This document shows positions 37,292 to 49,536 of a DNA stretch of 64,000 bases, piece by piece. The first letter of the stretch is position 1, and every line of letters starts with the position of its first letter. Location of the stretch: contig CM064872.1 in NCBI GenBank assembly GCA_032719365.1, positions 73,162,752 through 73,226,751 on the forward strand, read 5' to 3'. Origin of the DNA: Prinsepia uniflora (taxonomy: Eukaryota; Streptophyta; Magnoliopsida; Rosales; Rosaceae). The notes under the pieces were generated by a model. That model made no database searches. It worked only from the letters and a program-made list of their open reading frames with translations, and had not been told where the DNA came from. The position numbers and the translations under genes were made by a program.

Positions 37292-37760
37292 CGTTTGATC
37301 TTGCTGGGTTGACAGCGAAGTGTTTGATACAAATTCTGTAAGAATATATTGAGGCAGCAAAAAGGGATCGAATTTCAGAGAACCATGATGGTCTTAGAAA
37401 GTGAGAACCAAAAAGCGACGACCTTTTGAGCGTTTTATTATTTATTGAGCTACATGGACATAGTACATGGAATTGGAAGTGGAAGTGGAAGTGGAAGAGT
37501 GAGAGTGAGGGAGAGTGAGTACTACGCTATTTCCTCAGGAGAGGAGCAGGAATCAACTACCAAGAGCGGCACGAAAGGTCGTTGCTTTTTCGTGTCTGCC
37601 ACGTGAACGGATACGAGAGAATTAGGTCAAGTTTCATGTTGCGACCGACACGTGTTTGAGTTTGACAGCCTCTTATGTTTTTAGTATCTTCTTAACTTTC
37701 TGGGCTATGATATCACTTATTGCGCCTCCGAGGGGTCCTTATCTTTTGGAATGTATTCCT
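37292..37760 (-). promoter_or_regulatory. ISA3 leader and promoter region
   Basis: On the gene strand the region just upstream of the start is rich in CT (CTTCCACTTCC repeats near 37470-37500, CACTCTCCCTCACTCTC near 37500-37515), like a plant Y-patch, with an AATAAATAATAAAA TATA-like stretch near 37430-37445. Two perfect CACGTG G-boxes lie at 37600-37605 and 37649-37654. A mini-ORF ATG-GTT-CTC-TGA (37386-37375) precedes the main ATG. No transcription start can be fixed. Confidence 0.55.
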
Positions 37761-40700
37761 GTTTTGTAATGAGCATAGTTTGTCTTGGGCACAAAATTTG
37801 AGTTTAATCTGTACAAGAAAATTTGGGTTCAATTTCGATTATAGTCTCAAAAGCTATATGTCAAATGAAAATGATTTCTATTTGCTCATGTAAAATATAT
37901 TAAGAAACTGATTTTAATACTTTACAAGTACTCTCTATTGTTTTTTTATTTTTTTTATAAATCAAACTTCTAAATTTGTCCCTTATATATTTATTTTATT
38001 AGAATTTAAAATTTTACACTAATAATCTAACAAAAAGCCATTACCAAACATTATTAATTACTACTGCATATGCATTTTTTTTTCATATTGCAACAAGTAT
38101 TTTTTATTGCATACATATAAATTAAAATGTCCATATAGTTCAAACAACCTAAATAAAAAAAATCAAGCATCCTAAGATTACCATTGTAATTTAATGACAG
38201 AAGCATAATACATCTAACTATGATCATAGAAAACGAGAGAGGATGGTTTTTCGACGAAAAAAAAGTTCAAAGGTTTTATATAAACAAAAGAAATAAAAAT
38301 AAAATATATCTAAATCAAAAGAAAAATGGTAAAAGTTTGGAAGTTTGATTCATGAAAAAATAAACAAATAAACAAATAAAAAAATGGAATGCATCAAGTA
38401 ATATAGAGTGTGCCAAAATCAACTCCCAATATATTTCTCCTGAGTATATCGATTCTTCACCTAATCACTAAAATCTCTTTACATATCTATTTATTACAAA
38501 ATTTAAACTTTCAAGTATAATCCATACGTGTGCGAGCGCGTTAAGTTTCCCATGTAAAAAAAACGGAAACGCTATTTGCACTCCCATCCTCTACTTACAA
38601 GAATTAGTTCAACCATTAACGCCACATTTGATGTCTATTAGTTTGGATGAATGACTCACTAGCTTTAGGGTATGCTAAAGTAACAAGTGGAACCTAACTT
38701 ACAAATTTTGTCCAAGTTAAAAGGTATAATATAGATTAATCTTGAAAGGAATTTCTCTCTTCCAATCCTCACAAAATAGTATGATAACTTTTTCACTAAT
38801 CCCCAACTAGAAGAAGTTCAGAAGTTGGTCTTCTTTCCTTACTTCAGCATACCTAGTCGATTATCCACCCCAATTCAATCCAAAACATTCAACCTGACCT
38901 TAGCCTTCAACAGTATAGAAGATAAGATGTTGCCAAGAACAGAGCATCAATTTGTCAAGACACATGAATGATGTTGTTCCCAAAACTATGCCATCTGAAC
39001 CATATTACACATGAGGACACACCATCTTCTTAGAAGATCCTACTCACTTGCCAATGCCTTAATGCAGGATATCAAGGGCATCCATTAAAAAATGATAAAA
39101 ATAAAAAATAATAACAAAACAAGAGAAACATGAAATTGATGATAATCTAGTACTGTAGGACTCCAAACAAAGTAGTTCCATTAGCTCAAAAACATATATT
39201 TACGAGGTTTGAAAGAATATAAAACACGAGCTGTAAAGAATTCATTCTATTCTAGCATTGATAATTGTAGAGGTTTCACTGCCTTCTCTTTTCTCTCATG
39301 CATCAATGGAATTTTCAGAAATAAGTCATTTTGTACAAGGAAGGTATAATCAAATGAAACAAGAATGTGTACTGTTTAATTGATGGGTATGAATCACTAG
39401 GATCTAACCACCATGTACGATTAAGTTTAAGAAAAAACATATACTCTTCTCCCTGTAGTTACAAAACCCCGGGGAAGGGGAGTGTATCTATGATCTGACA
39501 GTTTTGTGCGGAAACATAAACCTGCATTATATATCAAGAGAGTGAATTACAATAACAGAAAAAAAAAATAGAGTAGACTTTAAAGACATTTGACTGACAA
39601 AATATGAACAAAACCGAGCTTAAAAGCGCAACATTACAGATATCAGAAAGGGTAAGCTTTCCAGTCAAGTGATACTTCATAGCCATTAATAATGTTTTTA
39701 GATGCTCAACTCAAGAGCTTTGCACTTGATGACAGCATAGATTTAAAACCAACCTTCATAATCAGATGTTCTTACCTCATCACCAAAATACTCAAAAGGA
39801 TTTTCTAGTTTAGGCCTTTCCTAGCAGGAATTGTATCCCATATAACTAGTTTACCATTATTCCTAAAACACTACATGAAATAAAATTCCTTCATTTCTTC
39901 TATAGAATAGATAATAGAAGCAATCAACAGATCTGTAAATGTCGCCGCAAAGTTTTTGTTTTTTGTTAACCAAAAAGAATAAAAATCTGCCATGTCTTGC
40001 AGGAAATACAAATCCATTAATGCAGCTTAATATGAGTAAAGGTATTGTTTTCTGGGGAACAGTACTGAATTTTCGATACAGATAATCGGAACTTAAAATC
40101 AAGAAACTAACTTCTAAAACCCGTATCTTTACGGCCAATTTGATAACCATTTGGCTTTTTGTTTCTAGTTTTCACGCTTTGTGCTTGAAATAGATGAAAG
40201 TAGATGGGAGGAAAAGCAGGATGAAGACGAATAGTGGAAGGGAGAAGAGGAATTAAAGAAGAAAACTGAAAACAAAATCTAGAAAAAGACAACTTAAAAT
40301 AGGCTTCGATTTTTAGTTTGTACACTTTTCCTTGTACTTTTCCTAAACATCTCTCTTACCATCTTTCTACCACTCTTCTTCATCCCTCTTTTCTCCCTTC
40401 ATCATAAACACACCAAAAAAAAAAGTTATCAACTGAACCCTAAAAGTAGCGTTGACCAACACCTTTTTAACTTCTTTCAGAAAAAAAAAAAAAAAAAAAA
40501 AGGAGATTGTAGAGTCATGCAAGTGGATTGAAATACAGTAGAGATTTGAATACTGAAGTTTCCATTTTTCTTCCTAAGAACAAAGTTTATTTAAAAACTG
40601 AAAATGAAATCGTGATTCGACCAAGAATACTAACTAAACAGGTCATCTGTGAAATTCATGTCAAGCACAAATTAGGACATCCGAGTTTTAAATTATTTTG

Positions 40701-40939
40701 GGACTTGTCTCCAGGGATGTTAAAGCCATTGAAATGGTAACCTTGAACAATAAGAAGAAACTCCGAATATTTACCTTTGAAAAACCTGGCGCTGGTGAGA
40801 ATTAACCAACCTCAAAGATGAGCAGAGTAGCCAAATAATCAGAATAAAAGAAGCACTAGGGACGTAACAATTCTTAGTTGTTACTCATTAGTAACGTGAT
40901 GAATTCTTCTATGCACGCCATCCAAGAAAGATTCTATCA
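37760..40939. other. Intergenic region between ISA3 and the FAM91 homologue
   Basis: No gene seen. AT-rich, with a putative MITE near 37928-38405, a possible second MITE near 40125-40445 with weak TGATAA-type ends, and a long A tract at 40481-40501. Its right edge holds the 3' UTR of the FAM91 homologue. Short open frames here have no recognisable protein features. Confidence 0.5.
37928..38405. mobile_element. Putative MITE with about 28-bp inverted ends
   Basis: Near the left end the plus strand reads TATAAATCAAACTTCTAAA (about 37956-37974). Near the right end the complement reads CATGAATCAAACTTCCAAA (about 38353-38335). Outward of these, both arms continue with T-rich sequence and TACT..TCTATT / TACTT..CATTCC. 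The arms are imperfect and the target duplication is unclear, so the family is uncertain; Stowaway-like is one option. Confidence 0.45.
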
Positions 40940-43900
40940 TTAAGCCCTACTTTGTTGCAGTGCTGCCGAGGCAGATGCTGCCTCTGCTATTAATGAGACA
41001 GGTTGACGAGCCTGTAGGCAAGCACCTATCTCGAAGGAGTGCAACTCAGAGCCGTCAAAAACAAGATTAACACCAGGAAGAACTACTTCTCTGCTATCAG
41101 CTTCTTCTTGCTCAACTTTTGTAGTGCTCAAAGGAGGGGTTTCTTCAACAGGTCTTGTGGCAGCTTCGTAAACAGGAGCTAGAGCATACGATCTAAATGC
41201 CAGCAAAACAAAGGAGTTAGATCAAATTCTCGGAATATTATCATATACAAAGAAGGTAGGCAATATCATCAGAATACTATTAATAAACTAGTACATCATT
41301 CATCATTCCCCATCCATGATTCGTAGGACACTTCTCCCAAGTGGACACTTTAGAATAAGATTCTTCTCTCTGCCCATCTCCGATGCCCATTTCAATAAAA
41401 TTATGAAATTCGTCCATTACTTTTAGTTTTAAGAGAATTGTAAGTGAGAAGTGACTATGTGTCCATAGATGCATACAAACATAAACATGCAATATCCGGT
41501 GAAAGTCACCATGTTCATGTAGTAAATAGTAAGTACTAAGAACAAATCTGGTTGTAACAGTAATCAATTAGATGTTGTGGAAAGGAAATGAGATACAAAA
41601 GTAAAAAAAAACAGCTTGAGACAGACCTTAGAATGCTTCCATCGAAGCTCAAAACTTCAGTTCGAGAACGTTGTCGGTTAGCAAGTTTTAGTCTCTGATG
41701 CTCACTCAAGGCCCCTGATATGGGAGAAGACGGGTCGACAAGTGGATTCCACCTTCCACTAGCATAATTCATGAGATGTGGTGAGAAGTCCTTCCATTGC
41801 TCTTTTTGGGAAAGAAGTTTAGCAGCAGGGCCTGTTGCTTGGTACTCTGCACAAACATCACGCAACCTTTTCCGTAAGCTTTGCATTGCATTATGATGAT
41901 CAGTAAGTAAATCTCTTTGAAGTAGTTGCGATGAGACCACTCTTTTACATATATTATTGCATAGTTTTGGACTAAATAGTGGCATCCCAAACTCGACACT
42001 CAATGGTACCCATTCAAACTTCTCATCATCAGGTGCAAAGTGGCCCGAATCTCCTTCTTTATAAAGTTTCAAAAATCGAATGTAGCCAACTGTCCATAAT
42101 TCTATCTTGTTTGCCATATCAACTAACATAGAATTCAGTTTTGAACTTTCCTTCTCAGACAGTTCCATTTCCTTCCCTATGCAAGCAACTGAACCGTCAG
42201 AGTTCTTTAAGGGTAATGGGACATCCATAGTGATGATTCTTCCAGATTCGTCAAGGTCATACCTGCTGAGGGGCTGCACTAATACAGCAGAGTACTTTAG
42301 AAGTGAGTTTACACAATGCAAAAGTATACTTCCCTTCACTATATTTCCTTCGAACTTGCTTCCTAACCCTCCAACCGTAGAACCATCCCAAGACCACAAA
42401 AGGGCTTTCTCGCAACCAGCCAGCGGGGCAGGAAGCAAACGTAAACATTGTCCTTTCATTAGAATAACCGATAGAGGCCCACATGCCACAGTTGAGTACA
42501 AAACTAATTTCATCCAAGGAGTCATGCATGAATAAGAAGGGGGACCAAAATTAATAGGACCTGCAGGTCCAGGAAGTATGGATGAATGTGGAAGAGGAAT
42601 CATAGACACAATAATATCATAGTCACGACGAAACAACCGATCTAAAGTTGCTGGTGCAAGAGACGCCAAACTTTCACAGCGAAGGATATCCACTCGGAAT
42701 TGCTTTTTCATCTTTAACATTTCTCTTCCAATGTCCGACTCTTCAGCACACATCTGTTTCTCATTATTCTGCAGATTGAAGTCTGATTTAACGACTTCAG
42801 TTAAGCAGGTTCCATCTTCTAATGAATTACCAATTCTTATTTCATTACTTCTAACATCACTAACAGGTTCAACCAAAACAGAACCTACCTGGGGTATCAT
42901 TGATTTCACAGAATTATCATCATCGGAGCCAACTTCATTCATAGCTAAGTGTCCTGATTTGTTATTTGAAGTGACGTCAACTATGAGTCTGGCCTCTTCG
43001 TTGTTTGACGCTATCATATCCATGCCATCACAAACTTCATCTGTTTTTGCATCAATTGCAACTCCCCCCGATTGAAGGCATTCCAAAACACAACGTAGGC
43101 TAAATGCATGATTTGCAAACTCCTGCAGTTCTCCTTCAAATTTTGTTCCTTCTAGCGTGCTCAGATCCTTACAAAGATCTGTAATGCTGGCATGACCCAA
43201 CTTTCCCGCTTCATAAAGCGTCACAGCATGAGATTTCAAGCCTAAATGAAAATATGAGAAATCACAATACATATAAGATTCATGTATAAGATTCAGGTGT
43301 GAAAGAGATAAAAAGGATGAAATGTAGAGAATGTCTGATATACAGCCGAAACAACTTTTTGTACATAAATGACACAATTAAATCTACAAAACCTGAAAAA
43401 TCTCATTTAAATAGCTTAATAAGTACAAAAAATATGCATCTTTTGTTTTTATATAACTTCAGAATCCACAAAAGGAATGGCTCCTTTAGGATGGAAGTTA
43501 CAACTATATATATAGAGAGATATTTATAAATACATATAAAATATGTGTGTGTTTGTGTTTGTGTTGCATGTGCGTGTCATATATGTGTGTGTATTATGAC
43601 ACTGGTATGCCCACTGTAAGGTAAACCGCCAAATAAAAGATAAATTGATAGCAAACACAATAGCTGCTGAGAGCTCCAATGGAATGCGCAGAGCAGCTGT
43701 AAAGAAGAGCTTTCTAGATCACATTTTCTATATTTATGGATTTGTGGCCTGCTGGTTACCTATTCAGAACACTTAAACTGATACGGTAAGGTTTCAAGAA
43801 AAACTGGAGATACAACCCGTCTTTTCTATTTCAACAACATGACTAATATGTCAGAGTATTCAAATTGTGCATCCGAAGTTGAGAAATTCAAGTTTCAGCG

Positions 43901-46900
43901 TAATAAATGAACTTGGTCTTCAGAAGAAGAAACAAACCTGGTGAAACAGACCCCATCATAAGATAGGATGTTATGTTAGCGTCAACAACAAACGCAACAC
44001 GATCATGCAAATAACCATCTCCTTGATTACTACTCTCACCATCAGCAAACACATTTGCTGAGCTTGTACTACGACGAGAAGCATCTTCTTCACTGTTTCT
44101 AGGAGATCCAGGTAAGCTTGTATCTCGAAGAACGGATGCAGGATCAAATACTTTAACAGCCCATCCCAAGCGACATGCAAAAGATGCAGCAGCCTGCAGC
44201 TGTGCAAGATCAGCCTGTAATGTTGTTGCCAGTTCGGCAACAGTTGCATTCTCACTTGAAACAACAAAAACTGCATATAGGACCCTGAATAAAGAAATTC
44301 AAAGTATTACGATCCAGGCTTCACTGCCACTAAACAGAACTTATACGCAATATTAACAATTTGGGTATCTTTGCACTAAAACAACCGCCTTACTCCTCTA
44401 TAGGATCTTCATAAGATTGCTCCCTGTTGGAAACAAATCCTTCAAGCCTGGACACTGAACAACAATGTTTTGTTAGTATGCATTGCAACAGTCTACTGCC
44501 ATATAGAAGTGGACTCCTTAATCCAATATATTAGAAGTTCAGCTTTATACTTCTTGGTGTGGTTGGTGAAGAATGGGCATGGATGACCATCTATGGTTTA
44601 ATTATAAAATTAATAAAGAAAGTGAGAAGGAATTCATACCCTATGCTTTGGCTCAGAATGAAAGGAGTGGGGGGATTTAGATTTTGGTAAAAGTTTGGGC
44701 TTCACCAAATACTTGTAAAGATAACATGAAAAGGAAATATGGGAGTTCCATGATAGAACTTCGTACAGGCACAAATATTAGTACTTAAAATTCTATAGTA
44801 ACTAGCAACATGAAACTATTAATGCAACAAAAATAAAAATAATACTTTATTATGTACAAAAGTTGCTCAATGGGTATATGGCTTAGATGGTAAAAGCCTT
44901 TAAAACTTGGGATTCATATTCAATTCGTCTGTAAACAAAAATAAATTAGAATGGCTAGAACTTTCATGTCAACTATATCAACTCACCTTTAAAACGATCA
45001 TCAGGATAAACAGGAACATCAAAGTATACTAATCCTCTTTGGTGAAGACCCTTAACAATATCAGGATCGAACAGGATATATGAATTTGCTTCCTCTTTAC
45101 ATATTTTATCTATTGTTGCCATTTCTTCCTCTGATAGTTTCTACAGAGACAGAGATTACTGTAAGGTCAGACAAAATCACATTACTAATGTTATTTTTCG
45201 ATCCGCAAAATTTTCATAAACAACTTAAAAATTTCAATGCGATGGCACAGTTAAGAGTTCAGTCATTTCGGTTCTCAGTTCTCACCTTGAATTCTTCCAG
45301 TGTGAAATTCACAAGACAAATTCCCCACCACGGTTCAATTACAAAATCCACAGGTTGCATAGGTAAAAGTTCTTTTGCAATTGACTTGTTCAGTTTCCAC
45401 ATAATTTTCTGGATAGCTCAAAATAAAGTAAACAACAAGTAAGACTATATAGAAAGAACATACAGAAACCAAATGCAAACTTCAAATATTTCCCTAGGGT
45501 GTGTTGGAGTAGAGAATGGTTGGGCTGAAATTAAGTTTTGAAGACCTGATGTGGTTGCTCTAAAATATGCCAATGAATTCATAAATTTGACAGTATGGAA
45601 TTTTGTCCAATAACGTTGGTCACACGTGGTACCTTCTGTATGCATCGGGGTAGCCATGCGATATTTGTATCCACATACCAGGTATGCATCAACCATAATG
45701 TTGCCATAAACAAACAAGAAAATGACATGTAAAGACACAAGAAAACTTGATGAATACCTTAGATCTGCACTTGTTCATTATATCAATAAATTCATTTCTT
45801 CCTATCCCTGTAAGCCGCAACGCATCTGCTGCGCTAAAATTGGGGATGCTGTCATAAGGTTGTTCTGCAAATAATGTGGCATGCATGAGAATGTTACAAG
45901 TATGAAGTGAGTGTCTCAATGAATAATTGTTTTACAAAGAAAAAACAAAACATTGAAACCCTTAAAGCAGGTTTAGATCTCTACTGAATACAATTAATCA
46001 TTTCCTGGAAACTTTTTCTCATGTGATTCCTATTAACAGATACTCCAAAAGCTTTAGACAGGCTTGTTGGTTTCACTACTCCCTCAGATACTTCCCGGAT
46101 ACGTATCAGATACTTCAAATCCTAGCTTCCAATGTAACATCATCACTTGCATATACCAATATGAATGCATTTACACAGACTTGTAATTTAAGAAACATTA
46201 GCCCCAGGACCATATCGAACCTTAAACAAACGATAAATTTTCTTAATACACATTTAAGCAGCATCTTCCAACCAAATTCAAACCCTTCATACAACTTTCT
46301 ACTTTAAATTTTCTAACAAAATGTAAACTATCTGGCATGCATAATATGTACCAATGACACTGGCATTAAGTTTGAAGCTCAGGTTTCAATAATTTAAATA
46401 GATACTTCATAAGAAGGATGAAAATTTTTGAAAGCCATATTAGACAACAATTTATAGTTCCAATGGTAAATTATACGAATCTTCCTCCCATGACCAAGTC
46501 CACAAACTAGACCTTCAATTAGACAATTATTTTGCAAATTGAAAATGGCTAACAGGCCTACTTCTAAGAGAGAATTCCGTACAAAACACAGAAAGAACAG
46601 AAAATAGCAGCAAATTTGAGCGTATTCAGAATGGATTTGGTGAAATAGGGTAAACAATTACCATTTCTCATAACTTCAAAAATCATATCACAGTAATATC
46701 TGAAAGGTGATACCCTCATTACACGGCAAACATACTCCGCAAGGTGATAGGGAAATAGCTGCAAGTAATAAAACCAACATGTAAACTGCAGAAACCTATA
46801 CTTGAAGTATAAGCCAACATAATATTACATGTAAGTAAACAAACAGTTGTACTGCTCAGAAGGCTATATTTCATACGAAAATGGAAGGATGAAGTGAAAC

Positions 46901-47671
46901 AGCTATGTCATCCTAGTTGTTCAACAAGAAAAAGCTTACCAATTCACATTAGTATATTCCAATACAGTTTTAGCAAATTAAATTCATACAGAGTAAAAAT
47001 ATTAGAATTAAGACTTCAAAGTTAAGTTTTCTCCAATTGGCCTCCTAAAAATTGAAGTTCTAAATGGCATAGTTCTTTCCGTATCTGAAGGATAGAGGCT
47101 TCCGATAGCATGTAGACTAATTCAACTAAGTACTTATAATGAACCTCCCAATTAAGAAACGCACCGCTAAATTCCTTCGCAAATACCGCATCATGTCTTC
47201 ATAATATTCACTTTCTTTGCACAATTTTCGAGCAAAACAAGTGTTCCATGGGAGTCTTTTCTTTATACAATGCTCGATTGCCCTGCATGGAGTTAGCAGA
47301 TTTGAGTCAATACCAGAAACCAAGTATGAACCCCCATTAGTCTAAGCTGTATTTGTCTTATGAAACATTAATCGAAACTTTCAATGACGCAAGAACTTGA
47401 GTGTTTCCATTTCCAGTACATGAATATAAAACATGGAACACAATATCATTTAAACAGTCGGAAGCACTTTGAACAATGGTTGATTTGAGAAGTAGCACTG
47501 CACAAATGAAGATATCAGCGGTAAAAGCAAAAGCTACACTAACCTTCTATGCCATTCTTCTTTCGAAGACAATGACACTTGAAGCCGTTTCGGGAGATTC
47601 TCCCATGGGCATTCTTCTTTGATTGCTTTTAGTAACAACTGTTCCTCAATCGTCCCCGCAGCGTGCTGCAT
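40940..47671 (-). CDS. FAM91 family protein (FAM91_N and FAM91_C domains)
   Basis: Homologue of animal FAM91A1, which works with TBC1D23 and the WDR11 complex in capturing endosome-derived vesicles at the trans-Golgi; the plant role is inferred. Ten coding exons: 47671-47544, 47282-47165, 46758-46662, 45864-45758, 45408-45286, 45140-44987, 44454-44394, 44284-43938, 43241-41627, 41192-40940; all junctions keep frame, 1000 residues plus TAA. The N-terminus MQHAAGTIEEQLLLKAI and blocks such as CPWENLPKRL, FPYHLAEYVCRVMR, LRLTGIGRNEFIDIMNKC and EPWWGICLVNF define FAM91_N. A Ser/acidic linker lies at about 322-353. FAM91_C follows (VAFVVDANITSYLMMGSVSP, LFRRDYDIIVSMIPLP, LLWSWDG). No signal peptide or membrane segment is evident. 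The length matches plant family members. Confidence 0.95.
44865..44950 (+). mobile_element. tRNA-derived SINE-like fragment in a FAM91 intron
   Basis: Reads TGGCTTAGATGG, a good Pol III A box, and about 30 bp later GGGATTCATATTC, a decayed B box, followed by AATTCGTCTGTAAACAAAAA. It is antisense to the host gene, in the intron between exons 45140-44987 and 44454-44394. It is too diverged for a tRNA gene. No TSD was identified and the 3' body is short. Confidence 0.4.
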
Positions 47672-48360
47672 TTCCACTCAATTTCCTAATCAAGTGATGT
47701 ATAATTAAAACCGTATTCAAACAATTCAAATCATCAATACCGAACAATACCAAGCATTAAACGCCGAAATTACTTGGTAAATAAAAAATAATAGATCCAG
47801 AAAACAATCAAATTGAATTCTTTGTTACAGATTACATTGTTTGTAGGAATTTTTTAACATCATGCTGTTGAAATCAACAAGAAGTGGGATAATTCGGTAT
47901 GCAATAGACAGAAAACGATCACATTCTGGAGCTGCGGATCAGATAATAGTAATTAGTAATGCCAGTGATGGATTACGTGTGAATGAAGTGAAAGAGGAAG
48001 GTTGGAGGTACCTGATGATGATTAGTATGGTGCAATAGTAAAACTAGGGTTTGAATTTGTTGCGTTGAGAAGATCTGAAAAAATTGTAATGTCCAATTTT
48101 GTGAAATTTCATGTCGCCATTATGACAAGTAATAAAAATAGGTCTGTCGTGTTAAAAGATAATGGGTTACCGACCCGGATTTATGTCGAGATTGACAGTG
48201 GGGTCGGTTGATACTTGATGCGGGTGGACAATAAATTACTTTAATTATGATATATTTTTTAAAATAATTTAATAAATCGAAAATGTGTAATAAGGATTGG
48301 GGTTGCAGCAACTTCAATTGTGGGATGTGGCTCTAATAGCTTGTTATATATGGTCCCTGT
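47672..48360 (-). promoter_or_regulatory. FAM91 leader, probable 5' UTR intron and promoter
   Basis: On the gene strand, CATCATCAG|GTACCT at 48012/48011 is a credible donor and TTGATTAG|GAAATTGAG just before the ATG is a credible acceptor, giving a leader intron of roughly 0.3 kb. Just upstream of the donor, AAACCCTAG (48053-48045) is a telo-box-like motif common in plant housekeeping promoters. The transcription start is not determinable. Confidence 0.55.
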
Positions 48361-48371
48361 TTGATGTTGAG

Positions 48372-48925
48372 AAGACCAGTCTTTGAGTTCAGCGGGCCAA
48401 GACTTATTTTATTCATGGCAAGTGTTTCTGGTGTCTTACCCCGCATTCTCAATGTTCTTGAAATTAGAGAAAATTGTTTAAGGTGAGATCTCTCGTTAGG
48501 CCTTTCATTACAGCAGTAATTGGAAATGGAGTTGATGTGTTTTTGTGGTGTGATAATTGGCTAGATGTTGGCCCTTTAGGAGTTTTGGTCGGTAATGAGA
48601 TGGTTGGTGATCTGGTTTGGCTGCTCATGCTAGGGTTAGTTTTGTGGTCAATGGCACGAGTTGACGTTGGTCTTCTCCTCTTTCTCCGATGATTAGATTG
48701 GTTAATGCTACTACTGAGAGGCTTTGCCCTAATGTTATCGTTCCCGATTCTTATCGCTGGGTTGCCAATCCTTCTGGGAGGTTTTCTTCTTCGTCCATGT
48801 GGAATAGCACATCTCCTTCAGCTCCTAAAGTCCCTTGGCATCGTTTGGGGTGGCTCTCTGGTCATATTCCTAGGGCAAACTTTATTTTATGGCTTGTTAT
48901 TCAGTGCAGGTTAGCTACGTGTTGA
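48372..48925 (+). pseudogene. LINE reverse transcriptase C-terminal fragment (zf-RVT)
   Basis: Fragments in two frames: KVRSLVRPFITAVIGNGVDV then FLWCDNWLDVGPLG, followed by YRWVANPSGRFSSSSMW and GHIPRANFILWLVIQCRLAT. These match the C-terminal zinc-binding region of plant LINE RT proteins. A frame change falls near 48690. Upstream RT is absent, so it is 5' truncated, as is typical for LINEs. Confidence 0.8.
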
Positions 48926-48926
48926 A

Positions 48927-49164
48927 GTGGATGCTGCTGATGAGCTAATTGATTCATTTGACATTCAACTTTGCTCCGAGGAAGAAGGGGAAATTCCTCA
49001 TATGGTGGAGGTCCGGGTTGAATATGAGAGTTTGCCACGAATTTGTGTGAAATGTAAGGGCTTTGGCCATCTGGAGCCCTTGTGTCCTTTCAACATTCGC
49101 CCCAGGGTGGACAAAGTGACTAAAAATATGGATCGTCTTAATGTGGGCTATAGGAAGTTGTTGG
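48927..49164 (+). pseudogene. LINE ORF1 zf-CCHC_4 fragment
   Basis: Encodes MVEVRVEYESLPRICVKCKG, FGHLEPLCP and NMDRLNVGYRKLL, the C-terminal knuckle region of plant LINE ORF1. It is interrupted at 49164/49165 by LTR G and resumes at 58128. It lies directly after a LINE 3' fragment, so 3' and 5' pieces are in reverse order, implying two copies or a rearrangement. Confidence 0.78.
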
Positions 49165-49510
49165 TGTAACGACCCGTCCCGAATTTCAGAGTTAGATTAG
49201 CGAGTAAACGTGGATTAGTGGGACTAATCAGGGATTAGTCGGAGATTCGGACAGACAAATGAAATGACGATTTTGCCCCTAGCACTTAGGCGAAAAGTTG
49301 ATTTTTAAACCCCAATGATCAAATGAACATTGACCAACGACCGTAACGTAGAGCGGAACGTTACGAGTCCGTAGACAGGTGACACGTTGAAATCGGACAT
49401 TCGACGGGGAAATTACGGGTATAGAAAGTTTTACGACACTATTCACGTAAACCCCAGACATCGTGACACATGGCAGGATTTGATTGGGGAAGGTTCTGGA
49501 AGGACCCACC

Positions 49511-49536
49511 AGATGAGTGACAAGTGTCACCCATCT
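49511..49536. repeat. Family palindrome in LTR G, one mismatch
   Basis: Arms AGATGAGTGACA and TGTCACCCATCT around centre AG. One base (C for T in the right arm) breaks one pair. Confidence 0.85.

Noticed and set aside
42107..42535. A 142-codon frame antisense to the large FAM91 exon
   Set aside because: It is a shadow of a conserved coding exon; no recognisable protein features.
44868..44945. A tRNA gene
   Set aside because: A and B boxes are present, but the B box is decayed and no acceptor stem can be drawn; SINE-like is the better reading.
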